DNA of 64,000 nucleotides from Legionella steelei (GTDB taxonomy: Bacteria; Pseudomonadota; Gammaproteobacteria; Legionellales; Legionellaceae), in contig NZ_LNYY01000019.1 of assembly GCF_001468005.1 (NCBI RefSeq), positions 839,688 through 903,687 on the forward strand. Direction: 5' to 3'. How positions within the stretch are numbered: the stretch's first letter is position 1; each line of letters starts with the position of its first letter. Below are positions 50,246 to 58,947 of the stretch, piece by piece. The notes beneath the pieces were generated by a model. That model was not told where the DNA came from, made no database searches, and saw only the letters and a list, made by a program, of their open reading frames with translations. A program made the position numbers and the translations under genes.

Positions 50246-51523
50246 CTATGCAAAACTCCAGGTAATTTGTCCACCGATTGCTGTCGTTTGTGTGTTGGTA
50301 TGTCCTGAAAGGGATGTCACAGGAGTAACGAGATTCACCGGCATTTGGTTGAAGAAAGAATGACCAATCCCCACATCATAACCTAAATTCTCTGTGGGTT
50401 GAAAATGTGCTCCCACAGCCAGAATCGTTGCACTTCCAACAGGATCTGCGATGCCACGATCCTGATCGTTAGAAGGAGTACTCATAAATTGAATACCACC
50501 TCGTAATAACATTTTTGGGGTTGCCTTAAACGTAGCACCAACTGCGTAATCAAAACAGTTGTGGTAATTGAAAGGAATCGTTACTGGAATGGTTACTCCC
50601 ATAGGCGTTTCGGTATGATCCATTGTTATTTGATTAAACGTTCGCCAATTGGTGTAAAACACCGTGGCCATTCCCGTCCATCGCTGTGTGAAATCATGTT
50701 GTAAGCTCAATTGAGCGCGAGCAGGTAAAGCAGCTTTAGTTTGTTGTTGATTGGTTCTGAAGACGCCTTCCCATGGTACATGCACCGTACTATGCCCATT
50801 GGTCGTAATCGAGATTTTAGAGTTATAACTCAGCCCTATCCGCGTTTCTGGTGAAAAATCAAATAATAACCCACCATGCCAACCGTATCCCCAACCGCTC
50901 AAATGATTTTCGAGTCTTGAATCCAAAGGAAAAGAAATGGGTGGGCCATACATATTATTCAGGGTAAATGCCAAATGTAGTGCATCAAATCCTGCACCTA
51001 CAGAAAAACGGTCTGTTATTTTCACGCCTACGCTTGGACCAACATCAATCCCCACAACTTGTGAACGCGTGGATGCATAGCGAGCAATCGATGAAGATGA
51101 AGAACCATAATTCGTACCCAGCCCAAATGGGGTTGTAAAATTAAAACCAACAGTAATGCGCTTGTTAATTGGCTTAGAATAATAAAACGATGGCATGAAC
51201 GCCTTAATTTGACTACGTGCTACCCCTGATTGTACGACCGGAAAAGGAAATGGAAATGACGGTGTTACTGCAGTGCCTGTAAAACGTGCCGTACCGAAAA
51301 TACCTAGTGCATTACCCACAATTTGTTGATGGGCTAGCTTCACCAAACCCGCGGGATTCGTATAACTCGTACTTGCATCACTAGCAGCAGTTGCCCAATC
51401 GGCATATGCCACCCCCAAGCTTGCGGTGTTTACAAAAGGCAAACTAAAATCGGAGCTTGCCCAATTGGGTGAAGAAAGACTGAGTACAGAAATCGCAAGG
51501 TATAGATGAGACAATTGGCGCAC
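50246..51523 (-). CDS. FadL/OmpP1-family outer-membrane transporter
   Basis: 425 residues from GTG 51523, preceded by AAGGGAG that overlaps the stop of the ammonia-lyase gene; the gap is 11 bases, so the two form an operon. A signal peptide (1-22, ending PNWASS) is followed by the FadL N-terminal plug: ASLGVAYADWATAASDASTSYTNPAGLV, where NPAGL is the family hallmark. β-strands follow and the protein ends in an aromatic residue pattern (QITWSFA). FadL channels pass hydrophobic molecules such as fatty acids or aromatic hydrocarbons across the outer membrane by lateral opening. Being co-transcribed with the cinnamate-forming enzyme and beside the polyketide synthase, it may move a hydrophobic precursor or product, though ordinary fatty-acid uptake is equally possible. 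Confidence 0.87.
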   Translation of the reverse strand: MRQLSHLYLAISVLSLSSPNWASSDFSLPFVNTASLGVAYADWATAASDASTSYTNPAGLVKLAHQQIVGNALGIFGTARFTGTAVTPSFPFPFPVVQSGVARSQIKAFMPSFYYSKPINKRITVGFNFTTPFGLGTNYGSSSSSIARYASTRSQVVGIDVGPSVGVKITDRFSVGAGFDALHLAFTLNNMYGPPISFPLDSRLENHLSGWGYGWHGGLLFDFSPETRIGLSYNSKISITTNGHSTVHVPWEGVFRTNQQQTKAALPARAQLSLQHDFTQRWTGMATVFYTNWRTFNQITMDHTETPMGVTIPVTIPFNYHNCFDYAVGATFKATPKMLLRGGIQFMSTPSNDQDRGIADPVGSATILAVGAHFQPTENLGYDVGIGHSFFNQMPVNLVTPVTSLSGHTNTQTTAIGGQITWSFA

Positions 51524-51534
51524 GTTTCACTCCC

Positions 51535-53154
51535 TTAAATTTTGTCATCCTTTAATAAAGCAATAATCAGTTCAATTTCTTCCGACATAGGTCTGCAATG
51601 TTCTATTTTTGGAGAATATTGACGAACAGTGTGATAAATAGATTGAGCCTTTTTACTTGCCTTTTCAATACCACGTAATTCAAGCGCTTGGGTTGCTGCG
51701 AGCAGTAAAATAGCGGTAAGGCGCTGCAAATTAGCAACTGACTCTTGTAAATCAAAAGCTGCGTGCGTGCCCAAACTGTTCACGTCTTGATTATCACCCT
51801 CAGTCGGTAACGTAAAAGCCTGATGTGTCTGCGCTAATTTGCGATTTTGTACTGCAAGGGCTGCCGACAGAAGCTGCATGGAACGAAATCCATTGTGCTT
51901 TTCTGGATTAGGTACTAAATTCACCGGTAAATTCTGATTCTTACGCGGGTGCACTAAATTGGCGAGCAATGCATGTATCCAAGTCGACGCTTGAGCGATA
52001 TCCATTTTTAACATATCACAAGCATCAGTCACATAATAACCCATAAAATTCGCACTGTGATGAATATTATTCGCAGCGGCATCAATAACAGGATTATCGT
52101 TAACGGAATTCATTTCATTTTCTATCCAATGAATAGCGCGTGCCAAATTTTCTTGGAACGGACCAAATCCTTGTGGCACAGAGCGAATAGAATAATAATC
52201 TTGCACGGGTTTATAGGCATAATCCTTTGTCCGTAACTCATCTAAATCAGTCAACAATTGGCTTCCTTCCCAGAAATCAATGAAAAATTGATTGATTTCC
52301 ATTTCACCCTGTTGTTTTTTCAGTTGATGAACCATTGGATGATAAGCACTATTAATCACCAGTAGGGATTCTAATGTCATCGCAATCGCTGCCAACATAC
52401 GTTTAAATAAATGATGCAAATCATAAATGGCCAGGCTGGCAATCGCGGTCATAAATGACGTGCCATTAATCAAAGCAAGCCCATCGCGCATCACTGGTTT
52501 ATACGCTTTAAGACCCGCTAATTGAATTGCTTCAGGAGCCAGCATCACTTGATCCTGATAGGTGACTGCGACCCGCTCACCAATAAGTGCTGCTGCAATC
52601 ATAGACAGAGGAATCAGATCGCCGCTCGCACCAATAGAACCATAACAACGGACAACCGGGGTAATTCCCGCATTGAGAAAGTCTAATAGGGCATTGATTA
52701 ATTCGGGATGCACACCTGAATACCCTTGCGCCAAGCAATGAGCACGCAACATCATTGTCACACGTACAATATGCGGTGAAACAATGTTGCCTAAGCCGCA
52801 AGAAAGAGAACGAATAATGTTTTCTTGTCGCTCATTAATCGAATCATAGTAATCCTGTGTGTCAGTATCTTTGAGTGCTGTATCGATATAACGCACCTGA
52901 TCACCAAAGTTTGTATTCACGCCATAAATAGGGACTCTTGAATCAACATGAATTTTCAAAAATTGATAGGACGCTTCAATTGCCTCCATCGCCTGTGGTG
53001 GTAAAGCCACTGGTGATAAGTAATGCGCCAGTGTTTGAGACGAGGCAATCGTCAATTGACAACCATAGCCGATCGTTACAATAGGTATACCTTTTCTATT
53101 CACATCTACAGCATGAGACGTTTGGGAGGTATTGAAAGACTTTAGATGTTCCAA
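51535..53154 (-). CDS. aromatic amino acid ammonia-lyase, probably phenylalanine ammonia-lyase
   Basis: 539 residues from TTG 53154, with TGGAG 7 bases upstream. It is a member of the HAL/PAL/TAL family, which deaminates His, Phe or Tyr using an MIO cofactor formed from Ala-Ser-Gly: here A176-S177-G178 in GSIGASGDL. The Tyr-loop YGVNTNFG has Y77. The substrate-selectivity pair (Ser-His in histidine lyases, His-Leu in tyrosine lyases, Phe-Leu in many phenylalanine lyases) appears to be S116-L117, which argues against histidine. No hut genes are nearby. Placed convergent to the polyketide synthase with an AMP-ligase loading domain, it most likely makes trans-cinnamate as starter. A phenylalanine aminomutase is an alternative. 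Confidence 0.82.
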   Translation of the reverse strand: MEHLKSFNTSQTSHAVDVNRKGIPIVTIGYGCQLTIASSQTLAHYLSPVALPPQAMEAIEASYQFLKIHVDSRVPIYGVNTNFGDQVRYIDTALKDTDTQDYYDSINERQENIIRSLSCGLGNIVSPHIVRVTMMLRAHCLAQGYSGVHPELINALLDFLNAGITPVVRCYGSIGASGDLIPLSMIAAALIGERVAVTYQDQVMLAPEAIQLAGLKAYKPVMRDGLALINGTSFMTAIASLAIYDLHHLFKRMLAAIAMTLESLLVINSAYHPMVHQLKKQQGEMEINQFFIDFWEGSQLLTDLDELRTKDYAYKPVQDYYSIRSVPQGFGPFQENLARAIHWIENEMNSVNDNPVIDAAANNIHHSANFMGYYVTDACDMLKMDIAQASTWIHALLANLVHPRKNQNLPVNLVPNPEKHNGFRSMQLLSAALAVQNRKLAQTHQAFTLPTEGDNQDVNSLGTHAAFDLQESVANLQRLTAILLLAATQALELRGIEKASKKAQSIYHTVRQYSPKIEHCRPMSEEIELIIALLKDDKI

Positions 53155-53272
53155 CCGTAAACTCCATTTATCATAATAAAAAAATCATCATAGCCTAACT
53201 TTTTAAATGTGTCCCTTTTTATAAGAGTTTTCAATAAAATGTTTTATTTCAGAGAAATGATTTAAGGCCTTT

Positions 53273-53308
53273 AACCTGGGTTACAGCTACGCCTTCACCC
53301 AGGCTACA
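53273..53308. repeat. palindromic dispersed repeat, GTAGCCTGGGTG family, copy 5
   Basis: AACCTGGGTTACAGCTACGC followed by CTTCACCCAGGCTACA: the arms CCTGGGT/ACCCAGG pair around an AGCTACGC loop. It lies just past the algC stop (53316), in the gap before the ammonia-lyase start, so it could terminate the coaBC-dut-algC transcript. Confidence 0.65.
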
Positions 53309-53315
53309 GCCTACC

Positions 53316-54704
53316 TTAAAATGGCAACTCTAATTTATCATCTAATAAATGCATTTGTTTCTTAAATAATTGTTGGATTTTTTCCAAATAATCTTCATCT
53401 TCTGCTTCAAAACGAGCAACCAGACAAGGTGTTGTGTTTGAGGCACGTAATAAGCCCCAACCTTTAGCAAACTCAACGCGCAAACCATCGATGGCAATAA
53501 CTCGTGCCTGAGGAAACTCTGCCACTTCATTAAAGCGCTTCATAAACTGAAACTTCTCATCATCTGCAATAGCAATTTTCAATTCAGGAGTGTTAATGCT
53601 ATTAGGAATCGCTGCAAATTGTTCACTAACCGTTAGATTCGCTTCGCTAATAATTTCGAGCAAACGACATGCACTATATAGGGCATCATCAAATCCATAC
53701 CAGCGATCTTTGAAGAACAAATGTCCGCTCATTTCACCGGCCAGAGCAGCTCCCTCTTCTTTCATCACATGCTTCACGATAGAGTGACCTGTGGGACACA
53801 TTTTAGGTAACCCACCAGCCTCTTTAATCACAGATTCTAAATGGCTGGAGCATTTCACATCAAAGACTATAGTCGCACCGGGAAGACGAGCCAATAATTC
53901 ACGAACATAGAGCATCATCAAACGATCAGGCCAAATCATCTCACCATTATTTGTAATTAAACCCAATCGATCTGCATCTCCATCAAAAGCTAGACCTAAG
54001 TCTGCTTGATGTTCTGCCACTGCAACTTTTAAATCAGCTAAATTAGCCTCTATGGTTGGATCAGGATGATGATTAGGAAAGTGGCCATCGACATCACAAT
54101 AAAGCGCTATCACCTCACAACCTAATTCAGTCAGCACTTCAGGGATAATAGGACCTGCAATACCATTCCCGCAGTCAACCACAACTTTCAATGGGCGTTT
54201 GATTTCTATATCGCTTAGAATGCGTTGCTTGTATGTAGGTAACACATCAAAAGCGACTTCTTTGCCTTGACCAACAACTCGCTTCCGTTCAGAAACCAAC
54301 TGATACAAGATATCAATATCTGCTTGCATCAACGTTTTACCCAACAATACCATTTTAATCCCATTGTAATTTGCTGGGTTGTGACTTCCCGTTACCATCA
54401 AACCACAGTCAAGACCTTGGGTATGAATTGCAAAATACATCACTGGAGTGGGCACTTCACCTAAATCAGATACATCAATCCCACTATCAAGTAGTCCTTG
54501 CTTTAAAGCCGAAGCCATCGCCAAACTAGTAAGACGACCATCACGTGCCAAAAAAATTTGTTGTCGTTTTAAATCACGCAAATGACATGCTAGAGCAAGT
54601 CCAATACTATAAAAAGCATGTTCATCTAATTCTTGTCCGATTATGCCGCGAATATCGTAAGCACGAAACACAGAACGGGAAACTTGTTTTTGCTGATATT
54701 TCAT
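53316..54704 (-). CDS. algC: phosphomannomutase/phosphoglucomutase
   Basis: 462 residues; ATG 54704 starts immediately after the dut stop TAA, with GGGAGG upstream. An α-D-phosphohexomutase of the AlgC/ManB type interconverting hexose 6- and 1-phosphates for surface polysaccharide precursors. Visible: N-terminal FRAYDIRGIIG, phosphoserine loop VTGSHNPANYNG (about residue 106), metal loop FDGDADR (about 240-246), sugar-binding GEMSGHLFF, and the C-terminal phosphate site near RASNTTP. Length typical (~460). It is the last gene of the coaBC-dut-algC cluster, an arrangement common in gammaproteobacteria. Confidence 0.92.
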   Translation of the reverse strand: MKYQQKQVSRSVFRAYDIRGIIGQELDEHAFYSIGLALACHLRDLKRQQIFLARDGRLTSLAMASALKQGLLDSGIDVSDLGEVPTPVMYFAIHTQGLDCGLMVTGSHNPANYNGIKMVLLGKTLMQADIDILYQLVSERKRVVGQGKEVAFDVLPTYKQRILSDIEIKRPLKVVVDCGNGIAGPIIPEVLTELGCEVIALYCDVDGHFPNHHPDPTIEANLADLKVAVAEHQADLGLAFDGDADRLGLITNNGEMIWPDRLMMLYVRELLARLPGATIVFDVKCSSHLESVIKEAGGLPKMCPTGHSIVKHVMKEEGAALAGEMSGHLFFKDRWYGFDDALYSACRLLEIISEANLTVSEQFAAIPNSINTPELKIAIADDEKFQFMKRFNEVAEFPQARVIAIDGLRVEFAKGWGLLRASNTTPCLVARFEAEDEDYLEKIQQLFKKQMHLLDDKLELPF

Positions 54705-55163
54705 TTAATGCCTCCCTGAACTGCCAAATCCACCTTCACCTCTGGAGGTTTCGGTAAATGAATCAACCACTTCAAAAGCAGCCTGCACAACGGGAATAAA
54801 AACTAATTGAGCGATGCGCTCTCCTGGATTTACGGTGAAATGCTCAATACCTCTATTCCAACAAGAAATCTTCAGTTCGCCTTGATAATCAGAGTCAATT
54901 AACCCCACCAAATTACCCAAAACGATGCCATTTTTATGCCCTAAACCAGAACGGGGTAAAATCACTGCCGCCAATTTAGGATCAGCGATATAAATTGATA
55001 AGCCTGTAGGGAGTAATACGGTTTCTTGTGGCGCAATTTGCATAGGTTCATTGATACAAACTCGCAAGTCTAATCCTGCCGCACCATGGGTCGCATAAGT
55101 AGGTAATGGAATTGTATCGCCGATTCGTGCATCAAGAATTTTTAACTGAATTGCCTGGGTCAT
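54705..55163 (-). CDS. dut: dUTP diphosphatase
   Basis: 152 residues from ATG 55163, with AGGA 8 bases upstream; the frame is open to 55184 but the canonical length fits 152. Trimeric dUTPase that turns dUTP into dUMP and keeps uracil out of DNA. Motifs: [10 protein letters not shown] (I), [10 protein letters not shown] (II), [11 protein letters not shown] (III), ERIAQLVF (IV) and the C-terminal ATP-lid-like [12 protein letters not shown] (V), all intact. It sits between coaBC (18-base gap) and algC (no gap). Confidence 0.95.
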   Translation of the reverse strand: MTQAIQLKILDARIGDTIPLPTYATHGAAGLDLRVCINEPMQIAPQETVLLPTGLSIYIADPKLAAVILPRSGLGHKNGIVLGNLVGLIDSDYQGELKISCWNRGIEHFTVNPGERIAQLVFIPVVQAAFEVVDSFTETSRGEGGFGSSGRH

Positions 55164-55180
55164 AATTTTTCCTATTAATC

Positions 55181-56386
55181 TCAATGCGCATCATTTTGCA
55201 GAGTTGCAGCAATGATTGCAATAATTTGTCCTGCTAAGCGTGTTTTATGGGTTAAGGGCAATTCGATTTGCTTGTTTTTTGTAATGACAATGACTTGATT
55301 CTCTTCACTATCAAACCCAAGTCCTTTTCCTACTGAATTCGCGACAATCATATCTAATTTTTTACGTTGTAACTTTTCAGTAGCATAATGCACAACATCC
55401 GTGGTTTCAGCAGCAAATCCAACCACGCAAGAAGCCCGAGTTGAATCAGCAACACGACTTAAAATATCGGGATTTTTTATCAGTTTAAGCGTCATTTCTT
55501 CATGATTTTTTTTCTTCATTTTCTCTGACGCAGGCGACTCAACCCGATAATCTGCAACAGCAGCTGTTCCTATAAATATACCACCTGTAGGCATTTCCTG
55601 CATTACGGCATCAAGCATTTCTTGTGCAGACTCAACCTGAGTGCGTTTAATTCCAATTGAAGCCTGTAACGAAGTTGGCCCACTAATTAAAGTAACTTGC
55701 GCCCCGGCCATCGCCGCAGCTTCAGCCATGGCGTATCCCATCTTGCCAGAACTGTAATTACTGATATAGCGCACTGGGTCCATGGGTTCACGAGTAGGTC
55801 CCGCAGTGACGAGCACTTTTTTGCCCACTAATAACTGATGTACATCATATAAACGTAATGCACTCATGATTTGTTGCACATCACTCACACGCCCCAAACC
55901 ATACTCACCACAGGCTTGCGATCCTTCTTCAGGACCTACAAAAATTACCCCTCTTTCTCGCAAAATCGTACAATTGGCTTGGGTTGCAGGATGATGCCAC
56001 ATGCTATGATTCATAGCAGGGCAAACAAGTACTGGCACTTCTGCAACGAGATATAATGTAGACAGTAAATCATCTGCAATACCTTGAGCCATTTTCGCAA
56101 TCATGTTTGCAGAAGCAGGAGCAATCACTAAATAATCAGCCCAACGCGCCAGCTCAATGTGTCCCATAGCACGCTCTGCCTGAGCATCAAATAAATCAGT
56201 TCGGGTACTGTTGCCTGATAGCGCTTGCATTTGCAAAGGACTCACAAACTCCTGAGCTGATTGTGTCATCACTACGTTGACCTCAGCACCAGCACGAGTT
56301 AACTCGCGAATCAAGTATGCTGATTTATACGCAGCAACCCCTCCACACACCCCAAGAAGTACTTTTTTCCCAATAAAATCTTGCAT
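55181..56386 (-). CDS. coaBC: bifunctional phosphopantothenoylcysteine decarboxylase / phosphopantothenate-cysteine ligase
   Basis: 401 residues from ATG 56386; an upstream extension to 56467 is not family-like. It makes 4'-phosphopantetheine for coenzyme A, which the carrier proteins of the polyketide locus also need. The N-terminal FMN decarboxylase half has [33 protein letters not shown] and CPAMNHSMW. The C-terminal ligase half starts at about 190 with [20 protein letters not shown], then [13 protein letters not shown] and [19 protein letters not shown]. Typical size. It diverges from radC; the promoters lie within 67 bases. Confidence 0.94.
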   Translation of the reverse strand: MQDFIGKKVLLGVCGGVAAYKSAYLIRELTRAGAEVNVVMTQSAQEFVSPLQMQALSGNSTRTDLFDAQAERAMGHIELARWADYLVIAPASANMIAKMAQGIADDLLSTLYLVAEVPVLVCPAMNHSMWHHPATQANCTILRERGVIFVGPEEGSQACGEYGLGRVSDVQQIMSALRLYDVHQLLVGKKVLVTAGPTREPMDPVRYISNYSSGKMGYAMAEAAAMAGAQVTLISGPTSLQASIGIKRTQVESAQEMLDAVMQEMPTGGIFIGTAAVADYRVESPASEKMKKKNHEEMTLKLIKNPDILSRVADSTRASCVVGFAAETTDVVHYATEKLQRKKLDMIVANSVGKGLGFDSEENQVIVITKNKQIELPLTHKTRLAGQIIAIIAATLQNDAH

Positions 56387-56452
56387 GACTGGTCTTTTTT
56401 GATAAGAATAGCTTCGATCAAAGCATAAACTTCGCAATAAAGGAATAGAAAA

Positions 56453-57139
56453 ATGACGGTTGTCCAATCAACACGGCAGTTGAACTTGCGTGAAAAACTG
56501 CTCACTTATGGTGCACAAAGCCTCTCAGATACTGAATTACTCGCAATTTTTATCAGCTCTGGTACTCGTAAAAAGTCCTGTGTCCACATAGCATTTGACC
56601 TCCTCAAACATTTAGGGGATTTACGAGCGGTTCTTAATGCCGATAAACAACGTTTTAAACAAGTACCTGGTTTAGGCGAAGTTCGCTATGCACAGTTACA
56701 AGCAGTTAAAGAAATGTGTCGACGCAGTGATTTCATTCAATTACAAAAAGACACCCAAATCACAAACAGCAAACAAACCTATGCTTATTTAAAAAAGCGT
56801 TTGCGCGATTATAAAAATGAAACCTTTGCTGCATTGTTTCTCGATAATCAGCATCGCATCATTGCCTATGAAGAGCTCTTTTCCGGCACAATCAATACAG
56901 CAACTATTCACCCTAGACCCATCATAGAGCGGGTCTTACAACTTAATGCAGCAGCCCTCATTCTTGCCCATAATCACCCCTCAGGAATATCCGATGCCAG
57001 TCATCAGGATATTGTCGTTACCGAACGTATCCGTGAGGCCTTGGAATTAGTTGATGTTCGTTTACTTGATCATCTCATTATTGGCGATAACGAAGTCTAT
57101 TCTATTATTGCCGAAAACAAATCGATATGTGCGGAATGA
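56453..57139 (+). CDS. radC: RadC-family JAB/MPN protein
   Basis: 228 residues; ATG 56453 with AAAGGA upstream. An N-terminal helix-hairpin-helix part (about 20-75, LREKLLTYGAQSLSDTELLAIF then QVPGLGEVRYAQLQ) precedes the C-terminal MPN domain with the JAMM metal signature AHNHPSGISDASHQD. The name comes from an E. coli repair mutant later shown to affect another gene, so the biological role is still unclear. The N-terminus lacks some residues usual in other RadC proteins but the reading frame is complete. Confidence 0.92.
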   Translation: MTVVQSTRQLNLREKLLTYGAQSLSDTELLAIFISSGTRKKSCVHIAFDLLKHLGDLRAVLNADKQRFKQVPGLGEVRYAQLQAVKEMCRRSDFIQLQKDTQITNSKQTYAYLKKRLRDYKNETFAALFLDNQHRIIAYEELFSGTINTATIHPRPIIERVLQLNAAALILAHNHPSGISDASHQDIVVTERIREALELVDVRLLDHLIIGDNEVYSIIAENKSICAE

Positions 57140-57157
57140 GATTGGGTAAATTCAATC

Positions 57158-57204
57158 CCCTCACTCGTATATGGGAGAGGTCATCGCAAAGCGACGGGTG
57201 AGGG
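57158..57204. repeat. imperfect hairpin after radC
   Basis: CCCTCACTCG (57158-57167) pairs with CGGGTGAGGG (57195-57204), one mismatch, with GAGAGGTCATCGCAAAGCGA in the loop. It resembles the GC-rich stretch at 4413-4500 upstream of kmo, so it is likely another dispersed Legionella repeat; as placed it may terminate radC. Confidence 0.55.
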
Positions 57205-57284
57205 TGCGAAAATTAATAATCGTTCTAACCAAAAAATCAAATGTTCCAATATAATTAAAGTATCCTCACTTACTTCATTTTCCC

Positions 57285-57698
57285 ATGACAAAATTCATCT
57301 TAGCGGTACTTTTTTCTCTTAGCATGGGCACTGCTTTCGCCGAAACAGACTATTGCCAACTGGCACGAGACAATTTATACGCTGAAAAAAGTGATTTAAT
57401 TTCAGTAATCAAAATCAATACCAATAAAACATCACTTTATTCATCTACCGTCGCAACAAGTAAAGATTGCGCCAATTATTCTCCCTTGTTTTCAGTCAAA
57501 AACCCTGATGTGATTAAAACACAAGGGGGGTTATGTGCAGTATTGCCTGCTGGCGAAATAAAACCGGGGTTATGTGCCCTGCACTTAACGCTATGTATCT
57601 CAGAGAAAGATTGCCAAAATTTGATTATAAAATTAACTACAGAGAATAATCATTATACAAAAGCAGATCCTGCTTATTATGAAATGAGCTTCAAGTAG
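57285..57698 (+). CDS. small exported Cys-containing protein, unknown
   Basis: 137 residues; ATG 57285, weak ribosome site. Signal peptide 1-19 (ILAVLFSLSMGTAFA, cut before ETD). The mature protein has about six Cys (in DYCQLA, KDCANY, GLCAVL, GLCALHLTLC and KDCQNL), which suits a disulfide-bonded periplasmic or secreted protein. No family recognised. It sits directly against a truncated dehydrogenase remnant, overlapping its open frame, and may have arrived by the same rearrangement that removed the front of that gene. Confidence 0.6.
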   Translation: MTKFILAVLFSLSMGTAFAETDYCQLARDNLYAEKSDLISVIKINTNKTSLYSSTVATSKDCANYSPLFSVKNPDVIKTQGGLCAVLPAGEIKPGLCALHLTLCISEKDCQNLIIKLTTENNHYTKADPAYYEMSFK

Positions 57699-57700
57699 CT

Positions 57701-58327
57701 AAAGGCCGCCTTAAACTATTGAGTACCAACGCCCAAATATTTGCAGACATTATTCCTAAAGCAGTAAAAGCATCGCCACAGGCAATCATTATGATTGTCA
57801 CGGATCCTCCTGACCCATTGGCAGATGTTGCGCGTAAATTGGCTGGACATGATCGAGTCATTAGCACAGGAACTTATCTTGATACACTTCGTTTTCGTTT
57901 TCATATTGCCAAACACTTTAATGTCAGCCCAATTGATGTCAATGCACACGTCATTGGGGAACATGGTACTTCATCTGTATTTTTATGGTCCTCAGTGCAA
58001 ATAGGCGGTAAGCCTTTATCCTCTTTATTGACACAGAATATAGAACAATTTAAGCAACGCATGGAACGCGAGGTAAAATTCGCCAACATTACAATTATTG
58101 AAGGAAACAATGCCAGTCAGTATGGAATAGGCATGGTTTGTGCGCGGATTGCAGAAATCATTGTCCGTGATGAACGCGCTGTTATTCCTATTAGCTCATA
58201 CCACGAGCAATACAAAGTAACATTTTCGTTGCCCAGTGTTCTAGGCCAACAGGGTATAAAAGAAGTTTTTATCCCTGAGATGTCTCCTGCAGAAGAAGAT
58301 GCTTTACAAAAAGGTGCAGAGGTTTAA
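57701..58327 (+). pseudogene. 5'-truncated lactate/malate dehydrogenase remnant
   Basis: The open frame encodes about 208 residues matching the middle and end of the LDH/MDH family: GRLKLLSTNAQIFADIIP, VTDPPDPLADVA (NPVD in intact enzymes), STGTYLDTLRFR, VIGEHGTSSVFLWS (active-site His in GEHG), and the C-terminal VTFSLPSVLGQQG. The N-terminal NAD-binding Rossmann part (~100 residues with GxGxxG) is absent: the frame meets a stop at 57680-57682, and the region is occupied by the exported-protein gene. Without the nucleotide-binding domain it cannot work. Substitutions such as DPPDPL for NPVD also fit decay. Translation could start at TTG 57719 but would give an inactive fragment. Confidence 0.8.
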
Positions 58328-58424
58328 AAAAAAGCCTTAATGTTCTAACCCCAGGCACTACAAGTCATCGTCCCTCCGGATTCACATACATTTATACGGG
58401 GTAATTTATTTCTATTGCTATTTC

Positions 58425-58877
58425 ATGATCAATTTTTATATAATGCGGGCAATTAATATCAGGATGAGTTTTTGTAGTATGCCGTTTTCAAGTAAATTAA
58501 AAGCAGATTATGTTGAAATGATTAATGGGGAATTGGATACCATTCCCATAGAGCGACGAGAGGAATTTAATTTAATTGCTCAAGAATTAGAAAATATTAT
58601 TAGCTCTGCTTTTTTATTAGTTCTTAAAAGTATTTTTTGTCCCAAAATTACCCTTCCAAAAGCAACGCAGGAACAACTAAGCTACATACGTTATTGTTTT
58701 AATACCCCTAAAGATTTTGTGGCGTCTGCTGCGGATTATTCTGAGTATCAACAAATTCTTACGGAAAGAATTACCGCGAAAATAACTGAATTTCGCACGT
58801 TCACTGCAAAAGAACAAAAAGAATACCTCGAGTTTCAGAAAGGAAAACATAACTCTTCAGTACCCTCCATAGTTTAA
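58425..58877 (+). CDS. hypothetical protein
   Basis: 150 residues from ATG 58425; internal ATGs at residues 7, 14 and 19 are alternatives and none has a good ribosome site. Helical, no signal peptide, no recognised domain; residues 25-60 are charged (ELDTIPIERREEFNLIAQELENI), followed by a hydrophobic helix (SSAFLLVLKSIF) and a second charged helical region. Codon use looks like the neighbours. Its end faces the epmA end across a terminator hairpin. No function can be given. Confidence 0.5.
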   Translation: MINFYIMRAINIRMSFCSMPFSSKLKADYVEMINGELDTIPIERREEFNLIAQELENIISSAFLLVLKSIFCPKITLPKATQEQLSYIRYCFNTPKDFVASAADYSEYQQILTERITAKITEFRTFTAKEQKEYLEFQKGKHNSSVPSIV

Positions 58878-58884
58878 ACACATG

Positions 58885-58924
58885 TGCCTGGGTAAAGCGC
58901 AGCGAAACCCAGGTTATTGTTTTT
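58885..58924. terminator. bidirectional terminator between hypothetical gene and epmA
   Basis: CCTGGGT (58887-58893) pairs with ACCCAGG (58907-58913) around AAAGCGCAGCGAA, followed by TATTGTTTTT. The U-run makes this the best intrinsic terminator candidate in the window for the plus-strand gene. The core is again that of the GTAGCCTGGGTG repeat. Confidence 0.65.
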
Positions 58925-58947
58925 CCATGACGAATACAAATTCTGGG

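Noticed and set aside
51535-53154. Histidine ammonia-lyase of a hut operon
   Set aside because: No hutU/hutI/hutG neighbours, the selectivity pair appears to be Ser-Leu in place of Ser-His, and the locus is a polyketide cluster.
57719-58327. Complete short dehydrogenase gene
   Set aside because: The nucleotide-binding domain is missing and the frame continues upstream to a stop without any suitable start.
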